Positions 43,801-51,615 of a DNA stretch of 64,000 nucleotides are shown here, piece by piece. The notes beneath the pieces are model-generated. The model searched no databases and was not told the origin of the DNA. It was given only the letters and a program-made list of their open reading frames with translations. This DNA comes from DAITAZ01 sp036824045. GTDB lineage: Bacteria; Pseudomonadota; Gammaproteobacteria; Burkholderiales; Rhodocyclaceae. The DNA lies in NCBI GenBank assembly GCA_036824045.1, contig DAITAZ010000002.1, positions 62,001-126,000 of the forward strand, written 5' to 3'. How positions within the stretch are numbered: position 1 is the stretch's first letter; every line of letters begins with the position of its first letter. The position numbers and the translations under genes are program-made.

Positions 43801-44370
43801 ATTGTCCCGGGCGTCTCCAAGCCGGCCTTCGGTTTCCCTGCGTCGTTCCTTGTACTTCGTCACTCCCGCGGCCTCTTCGAGAAAGGCGCGAACATCCTCC
43901 GGCCGTGCCTCGATGATCCGGGAGATCATGCCCTGCTCGATGATGGCGTAAGCACGGGGTCCCAGGCCCGTGCCCAGGAACAGGTCGATCACGTCCCGAC
44001 GACGTACCTTCAGGTTGTTGATGTAATAAATCGAAGTTCCGGAGCGCTCCAGTACGCGCTTGACGGTGATTTCGCCGTACTGGGACCACTGCCCAGCCGC
44101 CCGCCCCAGACTGTTGTCGAAATGCATCTCCACGCTGGCACGACCGACAGGTTTGCGGGTGCCCGAACCATTGAAAATCACATCCTCCATGGACTCGCCA
44201 CGCAAGGCACCCGCCCGGGACTCTCCCAGCACCCAACGCACTGCATCGATCACATTGGACTTGCCACAGCCATTGGGGCCAACCACTCCGACCAGTTGGG
44301 CCGACGTCACAATGGAAGTTGGGTCTACAAAGGTCTTGAAACCGGCAAGCTTGAGTCGGGTGAGGCGCAC
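40846..44370 (-). CDS. smc: Chromosome partition protein Smc
   Basis: 1174-residue condensin ATPase. The N-terminal Walker A is GPNGCGKSN, and two long Gln/Glu/Arg/Ala-rich coiled coils surround a hinge near the middle (about 500-650). The C-terminal signature LSGGEKALTAIAL and Walker B FCMLDEVDAPLDD complete the head. It compacts and segregates chromosomes with ScpAB. I chose the GTG at 44370, which gives the standard VRLTRLKLAGFKTF start. The frame extends to 44442. Confidence 0.96.
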   Translation of the reverse strand: MRLTRLKLAGFKTFVDPTSIVTSAQLVGVVGPNGCGKSNVIDAVRWVLGESRAGALRGESMEDVIFNGSGTRKPVGRASVEMHFDNSLGRAAGQWSQYGEITVKRVLERSGTSIYYINNLKVRRRDVIDLFLGTGLGPRAYAIIEQGMISRIIEARPEDVRAFLEEAAGVTKYKERRRETEGRLGDARDNLARLEDIRGELAQQLGRLESQARVAEQYQGFQAELLRRQQLLWWIKRSDAAGERHRLGVELSAGEAGLESVVAQLRHVEASLEATRLEHHTAGDAVHHAQNRLFEVNAELARLEAEQRHLRESREKALARLGALGAERQRWAGQQAEADLAQVALGQQIEQVAIQACVLEERHEIAAAKVPDREADHEAARRAYDSIRQQVALTEQQVKVEEARLQAAERALAALAQRRDRLEASSGESDHDCVDVIELARVSESIALLEARLEAQADSAALLEEQAREFKSAQHEALQREKTAARSANETRAKFHALAQLQHKLGRGGPLEDWLHRHGLKGDDALWQHIRVSAGWELAVEAVLRERLRAVRWTAGDLPRDSARQTVALLLPVRVPDELREVHREGMELLSRMVECAGAWGDGLRHWLAGTYAVEDLDSAQGMREQLASGEVLVDRLGRVADRGGVVIHAPDAASHGLLERQRELELLEAQTDAQEARHREALLALQAAEEALENSRTAASGARTQAEGLQQELHRQRMAQLKLEQVLRRSEEHKARLTRDLAELAESQLKEEGLRDQAVAALEAGQARLEELLGSSDSELLLYQRTEMLLRDARNLAQQAERELREMRFSERELAQQLEVSRQTQALAMVQLERIAGETEVAQGELGALDEQTLQDRLLATLSSRGEKEERLLDCRNAYEEVSAKLRMLEEERLRTEQSLHPLRERLSQLRLAQQAAALSEAQFAARLEESGADEAALQAVAMAADGLKETLLQRDINRLTRQIEELGPVNLAALDELGRARERAGYLGAQSDDLNRAIATLEEAIRRIDRETRAQLSDTYEAVNTQFGTLFPELFGGGEARLVLTGDEILDSGIQIVARPPGKKNSSIHLLSGGEKALTAIALVFSLFQLNPAPFCMLDEVDAPLDDSNTERFCDMVRRMSAQTQFIFISHNKITMELAQQLVGVTMQEQGVSRVVEVDMEEALRLREDAAA

Positions 44371-44468
44371 GGAAGAAAAGTTTCGGGCAAGCCAAGAGAA
44401 AAGAAGCGCGTTCCAGGATGACGCAGAACAGTCGCAAGGCACTGAGAAACAGGGCTCAGGGGCAAAGC

Positions 44469-44474
44469 TATAAT
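44469..44474 (+). promoter_or_regulatory. Putative -10 box for queF
   Basis: TATAAT is exact, 28 bases before the queF start. I could not identify a convincing -35 hexamer at 16-18 bases. Confidence 0.4.
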
Positions 44475-44502
44475 AGCATTTTGCACATTCCGCCTATCTC
44501 CG

Positions 44503-44922
44503 ATGCCCTCGATGCCATCCAAAACGCTGGAAACCTTCCCCAACCCTGCCCCTCACCGGGATTTCCACATCCACATGCAAATACCGGAGTTCACCTGCCT
44601 GTGTCCAAAGACCGGGCAACCGGATTTCGCCACCCTGTGGCTCGATTACATTCCCGATCAAACGTGTGTGGAATTGAAGAGCCTCAAAATGTATGTCTGG
44701 TCATTCCGTGACGAAGGGGCTTTCCACGAAGCGGTGACCAACCGCATCCTGGACGATCTGGTGGCTGCCACCCAGCCACGCTATATGCGTCTGACAGCGA
44801 AGTTCTTCGTGCGTGGCGGCATTTTCACCAATGTGGTTGCGGAACACCGCCATCAAGGCTGGAATCCCGAACCCCGGGTAGACCTCACCCAATTCCCGGC
44901 GGAGTCCAACTTTCGAGGCTGA
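44503..44922 (+). CDS. queF: NADPH-dependent 7-cyano-7-deazaguanine reductase QueF
   Basis: 139-residue unimodal (short-type) enzyme that reduces preQ0 to preQ1 in queuosine synthesis. Catalytic Cys34 lies in CPKTGQPDF, and the family motif ELKSLKMY follows. T-fold proteins of this length form tunnels of subunits. It is divergent from smc. No preQ1 riboswitch fold is evident in the leader. Confidence 0.94.
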   Translation: MPSMPSKTLETFPNPAPHRDFHIHMQIPEFTCLCPKTGQPDFATLWLDYIPDQTCVELKSLKMYVWSFRDEGAFHEAVTNRILDDLVAATQPRYMRLTAKFFVRGGIFTNVVAEHRHQGWNPEPRVDLTQFPAESNFRG

Positions 44923-45020
44923 TCAAGCCCATCTTGAACTGCAGCATCCGGCACCAGCGGAGGCGCGGGCCGGACAGACTGGAACGAGTGCCGGTTGAGT
45001 CCGGGGCTCGAACACCGCCC

Positions 45021-45227
45021 TCAACTGGCATCAAAGCCCGCTTCTTCAATGACAGCCTTGAGTGCGGAAACACTGGTTGTCCCTGGATCAAACTCCACTT
45101 CGGCCTGCGCAGCCTCCAGAGAAACCTGCGCACGGCTGACACCCGCCTGCGCCGTCAGTACCCCCGTTACGCTTTTCACGCATCCTTGGCAACTCATCCC
45201 GCCCACCTTGATCACTGCAGTTTCCAT
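45021..45227 (-). CDS. copZ: CopZ-like copper chaperone (HMA domain)
   Basis: 68-residue single heavy-metal-associated domain with GMSCQGC (Cys13 and Cys16), the Cu(I)-binding pair. It would carry copper to the CopA exporter encoded just upstream. AGGAG lies 7 bases before the start. The gap to copA is 26 bases, so the two are probably one operon. Confidence 0.9.
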   Translation of the reverse strand: METAVIKVGGMSCQGCVKSVTGVLTAQAGVSRAQVSLEAAQAEVEFDPGTTSVSALKAVIEEAGFDAS

Positions 45228-45253
45228 CGGAAGCTCCTGTTAGTTGGTAATTC

Positions 45254-47647
45254 TCAGGCCCGGGGTTTCCAACGGCGCAGCAAGAGAGAGTTGCTCACCA
45301 CGGACACCGAACTCATCGCCATGGCAGCCCCGGCGATCACCGGATTGAGCATCCCCAAAGCTGCAAGTGGAATCCCCAGCACGTTGTAAATGAAGGCAAA
45401 AAACAGGTTCTGCCGTATCTTGCCGAGCGTTGCCCGGGAAAGATCCACGGCATCCGCCACACCCCGCAAATCGTTGCGCAGGAGGGTGATGTCAGCGGCC
45501 TCAACCGCTACGTCAGCGCCTGTCCCGATCGCGAAACTGACGTCGGCTGCCGCCAGGGCCGGAGCATCGTTGATCCCGTCTCCCGCCATGCCGACCCAGC
45601 GCCCGCGCTGCCGGAGTTCGGAAATGGCCAGAGCTTTGTCCGATGGCAGAATACCCGCCCGGAAATCTCCAATCCCGGCCTGTTCCGCCACAACCCTGGC
45701 GGTCGTGGCGTTGTCCCCCGTCAGCATGACCACATCGATCCCCATTGCGGCGAGGCGGCGGATCGCCCCCGGGGTTGAGCCTCGCAAGCGATCCGTCACA
45801 CCCAGCACGCCCACGAGCTCAGAGTCTTTGGCTACGAGCACGATGGACTTCCCTTCGCCTTGGAGTCGCTCAATCAACTCATTGGGCAGCACGTGCCTCC
45901 GCTCGGCGAAATATCCGGGGCCACCCACCACGCAGATCGCCCCGCCCACGGTCCCCGTCAGACCTCTACCCGGTGCCACCTGCACATCGCCCGGCTCACT
46001 CAGCGGCAAGGATCGATCACGCGCAGCCTGCACCACGGCTGCAGCCAGCGGATGAGAACTGCCTTGCTCCAGCGAAGCTGCCAGTGCAAGCATTTCATCC
46101 TCGGTCACGCCGCCCAAGGGCCATACATCGCTCACCGCGGGCTTGCCCTCGGTAAGCGTTCCGGTCTTGTCCACCGCCAGGACTGACAGTTTCTGCGCGT
46201 GCTCAAGCGCCTCGGCGTTGCGCACCAGAATCCCCGCGGCAGCCGCGCGGCCGGTACCAACCATGATCGCGGTCGGGGTGGCCAAGCCGAGCGCACACGG
46301 ACAGGCGATCACCAAGACCGCCACCGCATTGACCAGCCCCTGCGCAAATTCACCCGTGACCAACCACCAACCCAGGAAAGTCACCAACGCCACCAGGCTA
46401 ACCACCGGCACGAATACCGCAGCAATGCGGTCCGCCAGTCGCTGCACTGGTGCCTTGGAACCCTGCGCCTGCTGCACCATACGAATGATGCCCGCCAGCA
46501 AGGTGGCGCTCCCGATGCCGGTCGCCCGGCAACGCAGCAGCCCGGTTCCGTTGACGGTACCGGCGTAGACCTTGTCGCCCAAGGCCTTGGCCCGCGGAAG
46601 GCTCTCTCCGGTCAACATGCTCTCATCGATTGCACTCTCACCACCGGCCACCTCGCCGTCAACCGGAACGCTATCGCCGGGGCGCACGACAAAAGCGTCA
46701 CCCGGCATCAAGCGGGAAACCGGGGTATCCACCAGGGAGCCGTCCGCCGCGGGCACCCATGCCGACTGTGGACGCAGTTTCACCAGCGCTTCCAGTGCAG
46801 CGACCGTCCGCGCTTTCGCCCGCGCCTCCAGGAGCTTCCCCATCAATACCAAGGTGATGATGGTGGCAGAGGCCTCGAAATAAACGTGAAGGTGATCGAA
46901 ACCGCCGACCGTGACCGCCAGACTGTAGAAGTACGCCATGCTGGTACCCAAGGCCACCAGCACATCCATATTCCCGGTGCCCCCGCGTAGCGCATTGAAA
47001 GCGCCCTGGTAGAACCGCCAACCCACCCAGAATTGAACCGGAGTTGCCAATAGCAACTGCCACCACCGGGGAATAACATCGTGGTGCGCAGAGCCAGCAA
47101 ACATCGCCGGCATCTGCGCCAGCAATGGAAGCGTCAATAGCGCCGCGATCCAGAAGCGGCGCACTTCGGCCCGATGCAGCACGTGCTTGCGGGCACGCGC
47201 TGCCTCAAGGTCATCCTCAGCACAGGGCGTCGCATCGAAACCCGCCTTGCGGATCGCGTTTCGGATCATTTCTGCGTCGGCCAGGCCTGGCGTCACCCGC
47301 GCATGGGCCTTCTCGGCAGCAAAACTCACCGAGGCATCCACCCCGGGAAGCTTGTTCAGCACCTTCTCGATTCGTGCAGCGCACGCAGCGCAAGTCATGC
47401 CGGCGACGTCCAGCTCCACCAGTTGCGGCGGAACGGCGAAGCCAGTCTTCCCGATTGCTTGCACGACTGTCGCCGCTGAAGGTGCCTCCTCGCTCAGTTC
47501 GATCAGCGCGCGCTCCGAGGCGAAGCTCACCGTCGCCTTGACTCCTGGCATTCGGTTGAGCGTCTTTTCCAGACGGGCAGCACAAGCCGCGCAGGTCATC
47601 CCCTCGATGGGCAGATCCAGCTTGATGGGGGGCGAGGAATCGGACAT
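45254..47647 (-). CDS. copA: Copper-exporting P1B-type ATPase CopA
   Basis: 797 residues. Two N-terminal HMA domains each carry GMTCAAC (first pair Cys19/Cys22, second near residue 85). The membrane copper site is CPC in VIACPCALGLATPT, the phosphorylation motif is DKTGT, the SEHP-like motif reads GSSHPLAAAV, and GDGIND is present. It pumps Cu(I) out of the cytoplasm. It lies between the universal stress protein and copZ. I saw no clear CueR-type operator in the 36-base gap upstream. Confidence 0.95.
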   Translation of the reverse strand: MSDSSPPIKLDLPIEGMTCAACAARLEKTLNRMPGVKATVSFASERALIELSEEAPSAATVVQAIGKTGFAVPPQLVELDVAGMTCAACAARIEKVLNKLPGVDASVSFAAEKAHARVTPGLADAEMIRNAIRKAGFDATPCAEDDLEAARARKHVLHRAEVRRFWIAALLTLPLLAQMPAMFAGSAHHDVIPRWWQLLLATPVQFWVGWRFYQGAFNALRGGTGNMDVLVALGTSMAYFYSLAVTVGGFDHLHVYFEASATIITLVLMGKLLEARAKARTVAALEALVKLRPQSAWVPAADGSLVDTPVSRLMPGDAFVVRPGDSVPVDGEVAGGESAIDESMLTGESLPRAKALGDKVYAGTVNGTGLLRCRATGIGSATLLAGIIRMVQQAQGSKAPVQRLADRIAAVFVPVVSLVALVTFLGWWLVTGEFAQGLVNAVAVLVIACPCALGLATPTAIMVGTGRAAAAGILVRNAEALEHAQKLSVLAVDKTGTLTEGKPAVSDVWPLGGVTEDEMLALAASLEQGSSHPLAAAVVQAARDRSLPLSEPGDVQVAPGRGLTGTVGGAICVVGGPGYFAERRHVLPNELIERLQGEGKSIVLVAKDSELVGVLGVTDRLRGSTPGAIRRLAAMGIDVVMLTGDNATTARVVAEQAGIGDFRAGILPSDKALAISELRQRGRWVGMAGDGINDAPALAAADVSFAIGTGADVAVEAADITLLRNDLRGVADAVDLSRATLGKIRQNLFFAFIYNVLGIPLAALGMLNPVIAGAAMAMSSVSVVSNSLLLRRWKPRA

Positions 47648-47683
47648 GTCGATAAGAAACTGGCCAACACCAGGGAGGTGGAC

Positions 47684-48109
47684 TTAGCGAACAAACATCA
47701 CGGGAACTGGGCTGATTCGGGCAAGCTTGGTTGCGACGGATCCAAGGACGGCATTGGCCACAGCACTGCGTCCGTGGGGCGCCACGCACAGCAGATCAAT
47801 GCCCTGCGCCCGCGCGAGATGAACCAGCGCTTCCGCTGGATCACCAACCAGACCATGGACCAAGCAGGTTTCCCCGCTCGCCATCAGCCGGGCCTGAGCT
47901 GGCCCCAGCACCGAAGCCGTCTCCTCCCGGTAATAACGCTCCACAAGTTCTTCACTGACGTGGCGTGTGGCAAAGCCGAGCGGAATGGGCGGGTGAACGT
48001 AGGCCAGGTGAAACTCAGGCGCATCCCTGAACCACCCACGGCGCCCCAGTACCGCGTCGATCATCGCCAATGCTGCATCGGATTGGTCCACTGCCAGCAG
48101 TATCTTCAT
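47684..48109 (-). CDS. Universal stress protein (UspA family)
   Basis: 141-residue UspA-fold protein. MKILLAVDQSDAALAMIDAVL is the first strand and helix. The C-terminal VAPHGRSAVANAVLGSVATKL corresponds to the nucleotide loop GxxGxnx9GS, with GR in place of the first glycine pair. The biochemical role is unknown. Its place directly upstream of copA suggests a link to copper or low-oxygen stress, which is inference. Confidence 0.85.
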   Translation of the reverse strand: MKILLAVDQSDAALAMIDAVLGRRGWFRDAPEFHLAYVHPPIPLGFATRHVSEELVERYYREETASVLGPAQARLMASGETCLVHGLVGDPAEALVHLARAQGIDLLCVAPHGRSAVANAVLGSVATKLARISPVPVMFVR

Positions 48110-48145
48110 GCTCTGGATTCCCCCCTCCCTGATGTCTAAGACAGC

Positions 48146-48832
48146 CTAACCCGCCTTGGTTGCAAGGAAAAGTGCGTTACCCAGACCAGCAACCCCGAAT
48201 CCAATCACGATCAGACCGGCCACCAACCGCACAACCCGATGATGGACGACTCCCTTTGCCCGCCGCAGTACCCAACCGGCCAGCAACAGGTTTGGCAGGG
48301 TTCCCAATCCAAACATGAGGAGCAAAAGCCCGCCTGCCGTTGCCCCCCCTGAAACGAGAGCCGTCGCCAGCATGCTATACACCATCCCGCACGGGAGGAA
48401 TCCCCACATCGCCCCCAGGATCAAAGCCTGGCCGGGAGTGCGGGCTGGCAGAAAGCGCCGGGTCCAGGGCTGTATCCTGGCCCAGAAACGTTGCCCCAAA
48501 CTTTCAACCGCAATCAGCACGCGAGAGAAGCCGGCCAGATACGCACCCAAGGCAATCAGCATCAGATTGGCCAGCACGTAAAGAATCAGTTGCATCGGTA
48601 GCCACTGGCCCATCAGCAACCCCATGCTGCCAATTGCCCCCATCACTGCCCCGCTGGCGCCATAGCAAGCAATCCGGCCCAGGTTGTACGCCAGATGAAG
48701 CGCAGAGTCCCTGGCGGTAGAACCTGGCTGCTTGATGGTCAGCGCGCCCACAATTCCACCACACATCCCAATGCAGTGAGTTCCCCCAAGCAGTCCAACC
48801 AGAAATGCCGCAAGGTAACCAGGCTCAGGCAT
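48146..48832 (-). CDS. TauE/SafE- or DsbD_2-like six-helix membrane protein
   Basis: 228 residues, about six membrane helices. The first helix has GGTHCIGMCGGIVGAL, a His/Cys-rich motif typical of proteins annotated as sulfite exporter TauE/SafE family or DsbD_2. Homologues often sit in cbb3-oxidase maturation clusters beside ccoS, hemN and fnr. Here hemN and fnr are next door but the cco genes are not in the window. A copper or thiol role at the membrane is possible; substrate unknown. Confidence 0.8.
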   Translation of the reverse strand: MPEPGYLAAFLVGLLGGTHCIGMCGGIVGALTIKQPGSTARDSALHLAYNLGRIACYGASGAVMGAIGSMGLLMGQWLPMQLILYVLANLMLIALGAYLAGFSRVLIAVESLGQRFWARIQPWTRRFLPARTPGQALILGAMWGFLPCGMVYSMLATALVSGGATAGGLLLLMFGLGTLPNLLLAGWVLRRAKGVVHHRVVRLVAGLIVIGFGVAGLGNALFLATKAG

Positions 48833-48935
48833 GTCGCCCTCGTGCAGGAAACGGACCGGAATCGCGCATCAGGAGGAGCGGTTCAACCTCAGCGGCTCTA
48901 CGAATAAAGCTAAGCAAGTCCGCTGGATCTGAGCG

Positions 48936-50333
48936 TCAAATGACTTTCGAGTACCGGGTACGCTCCCGGTCGGCACGGAGATAGCGGTCAAAAACCATTG
49001 CTATCGCCCTGACCAGAAGGCGGCCCCGGGGCAGCACCGTGATCCAGCCATCGCTAATCTGGACCAACCCAGCCTCTTCCATCTCCCTCAAGGCTGCCAG
49101 TTCGGCATCAAAGTAGCTCTTGAAATCGATCAGATGCGCAATCTCGACTGCCTCGATCGAAAGGGTGAAGTGGCACATCAATGCTTGGATGATGGACCGC
49201 CGAAGCAAATCATCGGGCGTCAGTTCCAAGCCCCGCATCACCGGCAGAGTGCCTTGATCCAAGCACTCGTAGTACTCGTCCACCGTCCTGACATTCTGGC
49301 TGTATGTGGGACCCACCTTGCCGATAGCGGACACGCCAAGTCCGATCAGATCGCATTCGGCATAGGTCGAATACCCTTGAAAGTTGCGGTGCAGACGTCC
49401 CTGTCGCTGGGCGATGGTTAGCTCGTCGGTCGGTTTGGCAAAATGATCCATGCCGATGTAGACGTACCCGGCCTCCGTCAAACGCTGTATCCCCAACTGC
49501 ACAAGCTGCAACTTGGTGTCCGCCGATGGCAGGTCAGCCGCGGCAATCCTGCGCTGAGGCTTGAACAAGCTCGGCAGATGAGCATAGTTGTAGATTGACA
49601 GCCGATCCGGTGAGAGTTCGTTCACCACCAAATCCAGCGTACGGCCAAAACTCTCTACACCCTGTTTGGGCAACCCGTAGATGAGATCCACACTCACCGA
49701 CTTGAAGCCGTTGTTGCGCGCCCCGTCGATGACTACTCGGGTTTCGTCCAGCGATTGCACGCGATTGACAGCACGCTGGACGGACTCATCGAAATCCTGG
49801 ATACCCACGCTCATCCGGTTGAATCCGAGCTCGCCCAGTAATGCAACCGTCGGCTCATCGACTTTGCGCGGGTCAACTTCGATCGAGTACTCACCATTAG
49901 GCACAAGCCGGAAGTGCTCGTTGATCGAGCCCATCAGACGACGCATCTCGTCATGGCTGAGGAAAGTAGGCGTCCCTCCTCCCCAATGCAGCTGGACCAC
50001 ATCCCGGTCACCGTCTAGCGCAGCGGCCTGGATCGCCATTTCCTTTGCAAGATATTTTAGATACTTGGCAGACCGCCCATGATCCTTGGTGATGATCTTG
50101 TTGCAGCCGCAGTAGTAGCAGATGGTATTGCAGAAGGGGATGTGGACATATAATGAGAGCGGTCGAGCGATTCCACCGACCGTCCTCCGCCCCAGCCAGT
50201 GAACGAGCTCTCCCGCGCGGAAGGCTTCCGTGAAGCGATCTGCGGTGGGGTAAGACGTATAACGCGGCCCGTTTACGTCGAAACGGCGGATCACGTCGGG
50301 GTCAAAAATCAAGTCTCGATAGTTGGCGGTCAT
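48936..50333 (-). CDS. hemN: Oxygen-independent coproporphyrinogen III oxidase (HemN)
   Basis: 465-residue radical-SAM enzyme for anaerobic heme synthesis. The 4Fe-4S motif is CNTICYYCGC; GGGTPTFL and SVGIQDFD are further signatures. It turns coproporphyrinogen III into protoporphyrinogen IX without oxygen. AGGAAATC precedes the ATG. The FNR box at 50381-50394 lies 48 bases upstream, so Fnr activation under low oxygen is likely. Confidence 0.96.
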   Translation of the reverse strand: MTANYRDLIFDPDVIRRFDVNGPRYTSYPTADRFTEAFRAGELVHWLGRRTVGGIARPLSLYVHIPFCNTICYYCGCNKIITKDHGRSAKYLKYLAKEMAIQAAALDGDRDVVQLHWGGGTPTFLSHDEMRRLMGSINEHFRLVPNGEYSIEVDPRKVDEPTVALLGELGFNRMSVGIQDFDESVQRAVNRVQSLDETRVVIDGARNNGFKSVSVDLIYGLPKQGVESFGRTLDLVVNELSPDRLSIYNYAHLPSLFKPQRRIAAADLPSADTKLQLVQLGIQRLTEAGYVYIGMDHFAKPTDELTIAQRQGRLHRNFQGYSTYAECDLIGLGVSAIGKVGPTYSQNVRTVDEYYECLDQGTLPVMRGLELTPDDLLRRSIIQALMCHFTLSIEAVEIAHLIDFKSYFDAELAALREMEEAGLVQISDGWITVLPRGRLLVRAIAMVFDRYLRADRERTRYSKVI

Positions 50334-50380
50334 GATTTCCTGCAGCCTGCGAAAGATCGCAAAAAGGCTGTAATTCGGTG

Positions 50381-50394
50381 TTGACTTGGATCAA
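50381..50394. promoter_or_regulatory. FNR/ANR box between hemN and fnr
   Basis: TTGAC-TTGG-ATCAA matches the FNR consensus TTGAT-N4-ATCAA at 9 of 10 defined positions. Its centre is 54 bases from hemN and 48 bases from fnr, so it could serve either or both. Confidence 0.85.
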
Positions 50395-50435
50395 GCACCC
50401 TGTTTTTGATCTTGTGGGTGGGGAACTCTACAACA

Positions 50436-51197
50436 ATGCGACACATAGCGGGGGAGTCTAACTTGCACGGCAGTTCGATCCCAGTCTCGATTACTCAGCT
50501 CAAGACGGCCTGCTCCCAGTGCAATCTGCGTGAGTTATGCCTGCCTTTCGGGTTGAGCCCGGACGAAGTAGATAAAGTCGAGTCTCTTGTAGGCGCTCGG
50601 CGCAAGGTTAAACGGCATCAACACCTTTACCGCGCCGGCGAACCTTTTGAAGCGATCTATGCGGTGCGGGCCGGTTTTTTCAAGACAGACGTCATCCTTG
50701 AAGACGGCAGGGATCAAGTCACCGGATTTCAAATGGCTGGCGAACTGCTTGGGCTGGACGGCATCAGTACCGAAGCGCATACCTGCAATGCGATCGCGCT
50801 GGAAGACAGCGATGTGTGCATCATTCCCTTTCATCAGCTTGAAGAACTTTCCCGCAGCATCGAAACCCTTCAGCATCAGTTTCATAAGGTCCTGAGTCGA
50901 GAAATCGTCCGTGATCACGGGGTGATGATGCTCTTGGGCACAATGCGCGCGGAAGAGCGCTTGGCGGCATTCCTCTTGAACATGTCACAGCGTTTTACCA
51001 CCCGCGGTTACTCACCATGCGAATTCCATCTTCGCATGACGCGTGAAGAAATCGGTTCCTATCTCGGCCTCAAGCTTGAAACCGTGAGCCGCTCGTTCTC
51101 CAAATTTCAGGAAGAAGGCTTGATCAGTGTCCAGCAAAAGCACGTACGCATACTCGACCTGCTGGGCCTCAAGCGATTGATCAACCATCAGTCTTGA
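50436..51197 (+). CDS. fnr: Fnr/Anr-type oxygen-sensing transcription regulator
   Basis: 253 residues. The N-terminal iron-sulfur ligands are Cys26, Cys29 and Cys35 (ACSQCNLRELC), with the fourth at Cys117, so the oxygen-labile 4Fe-4S cluster should form. The cNMP-like sensor domain is followed by a helix-turn-helix with ETVSRSF, the residues that read TTGAT half-sites. ATG 50436 is chosen. A TTG at 50463 with GGGGGAG 6 bases upstream is a serious alternative that keeps all cysteines. It is divergent from hemN. Confidence 0.94.
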   Translation: MRHIAGESNLHGSSIPVSITQLKTACSQCNLRELCLPFGLSPDEVDKVESLVGARRKVKRHQHLYRAGEPFEAIYAVRAGFFKTDVILEDGRDQVTGFQMAGELLGLDGISTEAHTCNAIALEDSDVCIIPFHQLEELSRSIETLQHQFHKVLSREIVRDHGVMMLLGTMRAEERLAAFLLNMSQRFTTRGYSPCEFHLRMTREEIGSYLGLKLETVSRSFSKFQEEGLISVQQKHVRILDLLGLKRLINHQS

Positions 51198-51231
51198 CCG
51201 GAGACCTTCCTCAGCGAATCCCGCGTTTCAT

Positions 51232-51615
51232 TCAGGCAACACCCACTAGCCCGTCTTTGGTAGTAGCCACTGCGACAATGTAACTAAATGCGGCGAGCGC
51301 AGCGATGCCGGCGACTAGCCGCTGCGTCTTCGTCCTCCCCCAGCGCAAGCTCGTCGCCCCAAGAACGATATAGGCGATCAAGCCTGCCACCTTGGCAGTA
51401 AGCCATCCATTCACAAGTGGGTATTGGTGTATCTCCAGTGTCAGGCCAATGGCACTCCCCAGCAGCAAGGTATCCACCACGTGAGGCAAAGTTCTCGCAA
51501 AACGGGTATGCAGCCAAGGAGACTGCCTGAGCATTAACAGCAGCCGCAACATGAATCCCATCAGGGTCAGCACAACGCATGTAACGTGAATCTGTTTCAG
51601 CAGAAGATAGGTCAA
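51232..51615 (-). CDS. SirB2-family four-helix membrane protein
   Basis: 127-residue protein with about four membrane helices (for example LLKQIHVTCVVLTLMGFMLRLLL, VVDTLLLGSAIGLTL, LTAKVAGLIAYIVLG). I chose the TTG at 51615 because GGAGG lies just upstream and it overlaps the preceding stop (TTGA); the N-terminus then fits the SirB family, usually about 125 residues. The frame stays open back to 51786, inside the previous gene. Function in the family is not established. Confidence 0.75.
   Translation of the reverse strand: MTYLLLKQIHVTCVVLTLMGFMLRLLLMLRQSPWLHTRFARTLPHVVDTLLLGSAIGLTLEIHQYPLVNGWLTAKVAGLIAYIVLGATSLRWGRTKTQRLVAGIAALAAFSYIVAVATTKDGLVGVA

Noticed and set aside
44371..44502. preQ1 riboswitch in the queF leader
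   Set aside because: No hairpin followed by an A-rich pseudoknot strand is visible.
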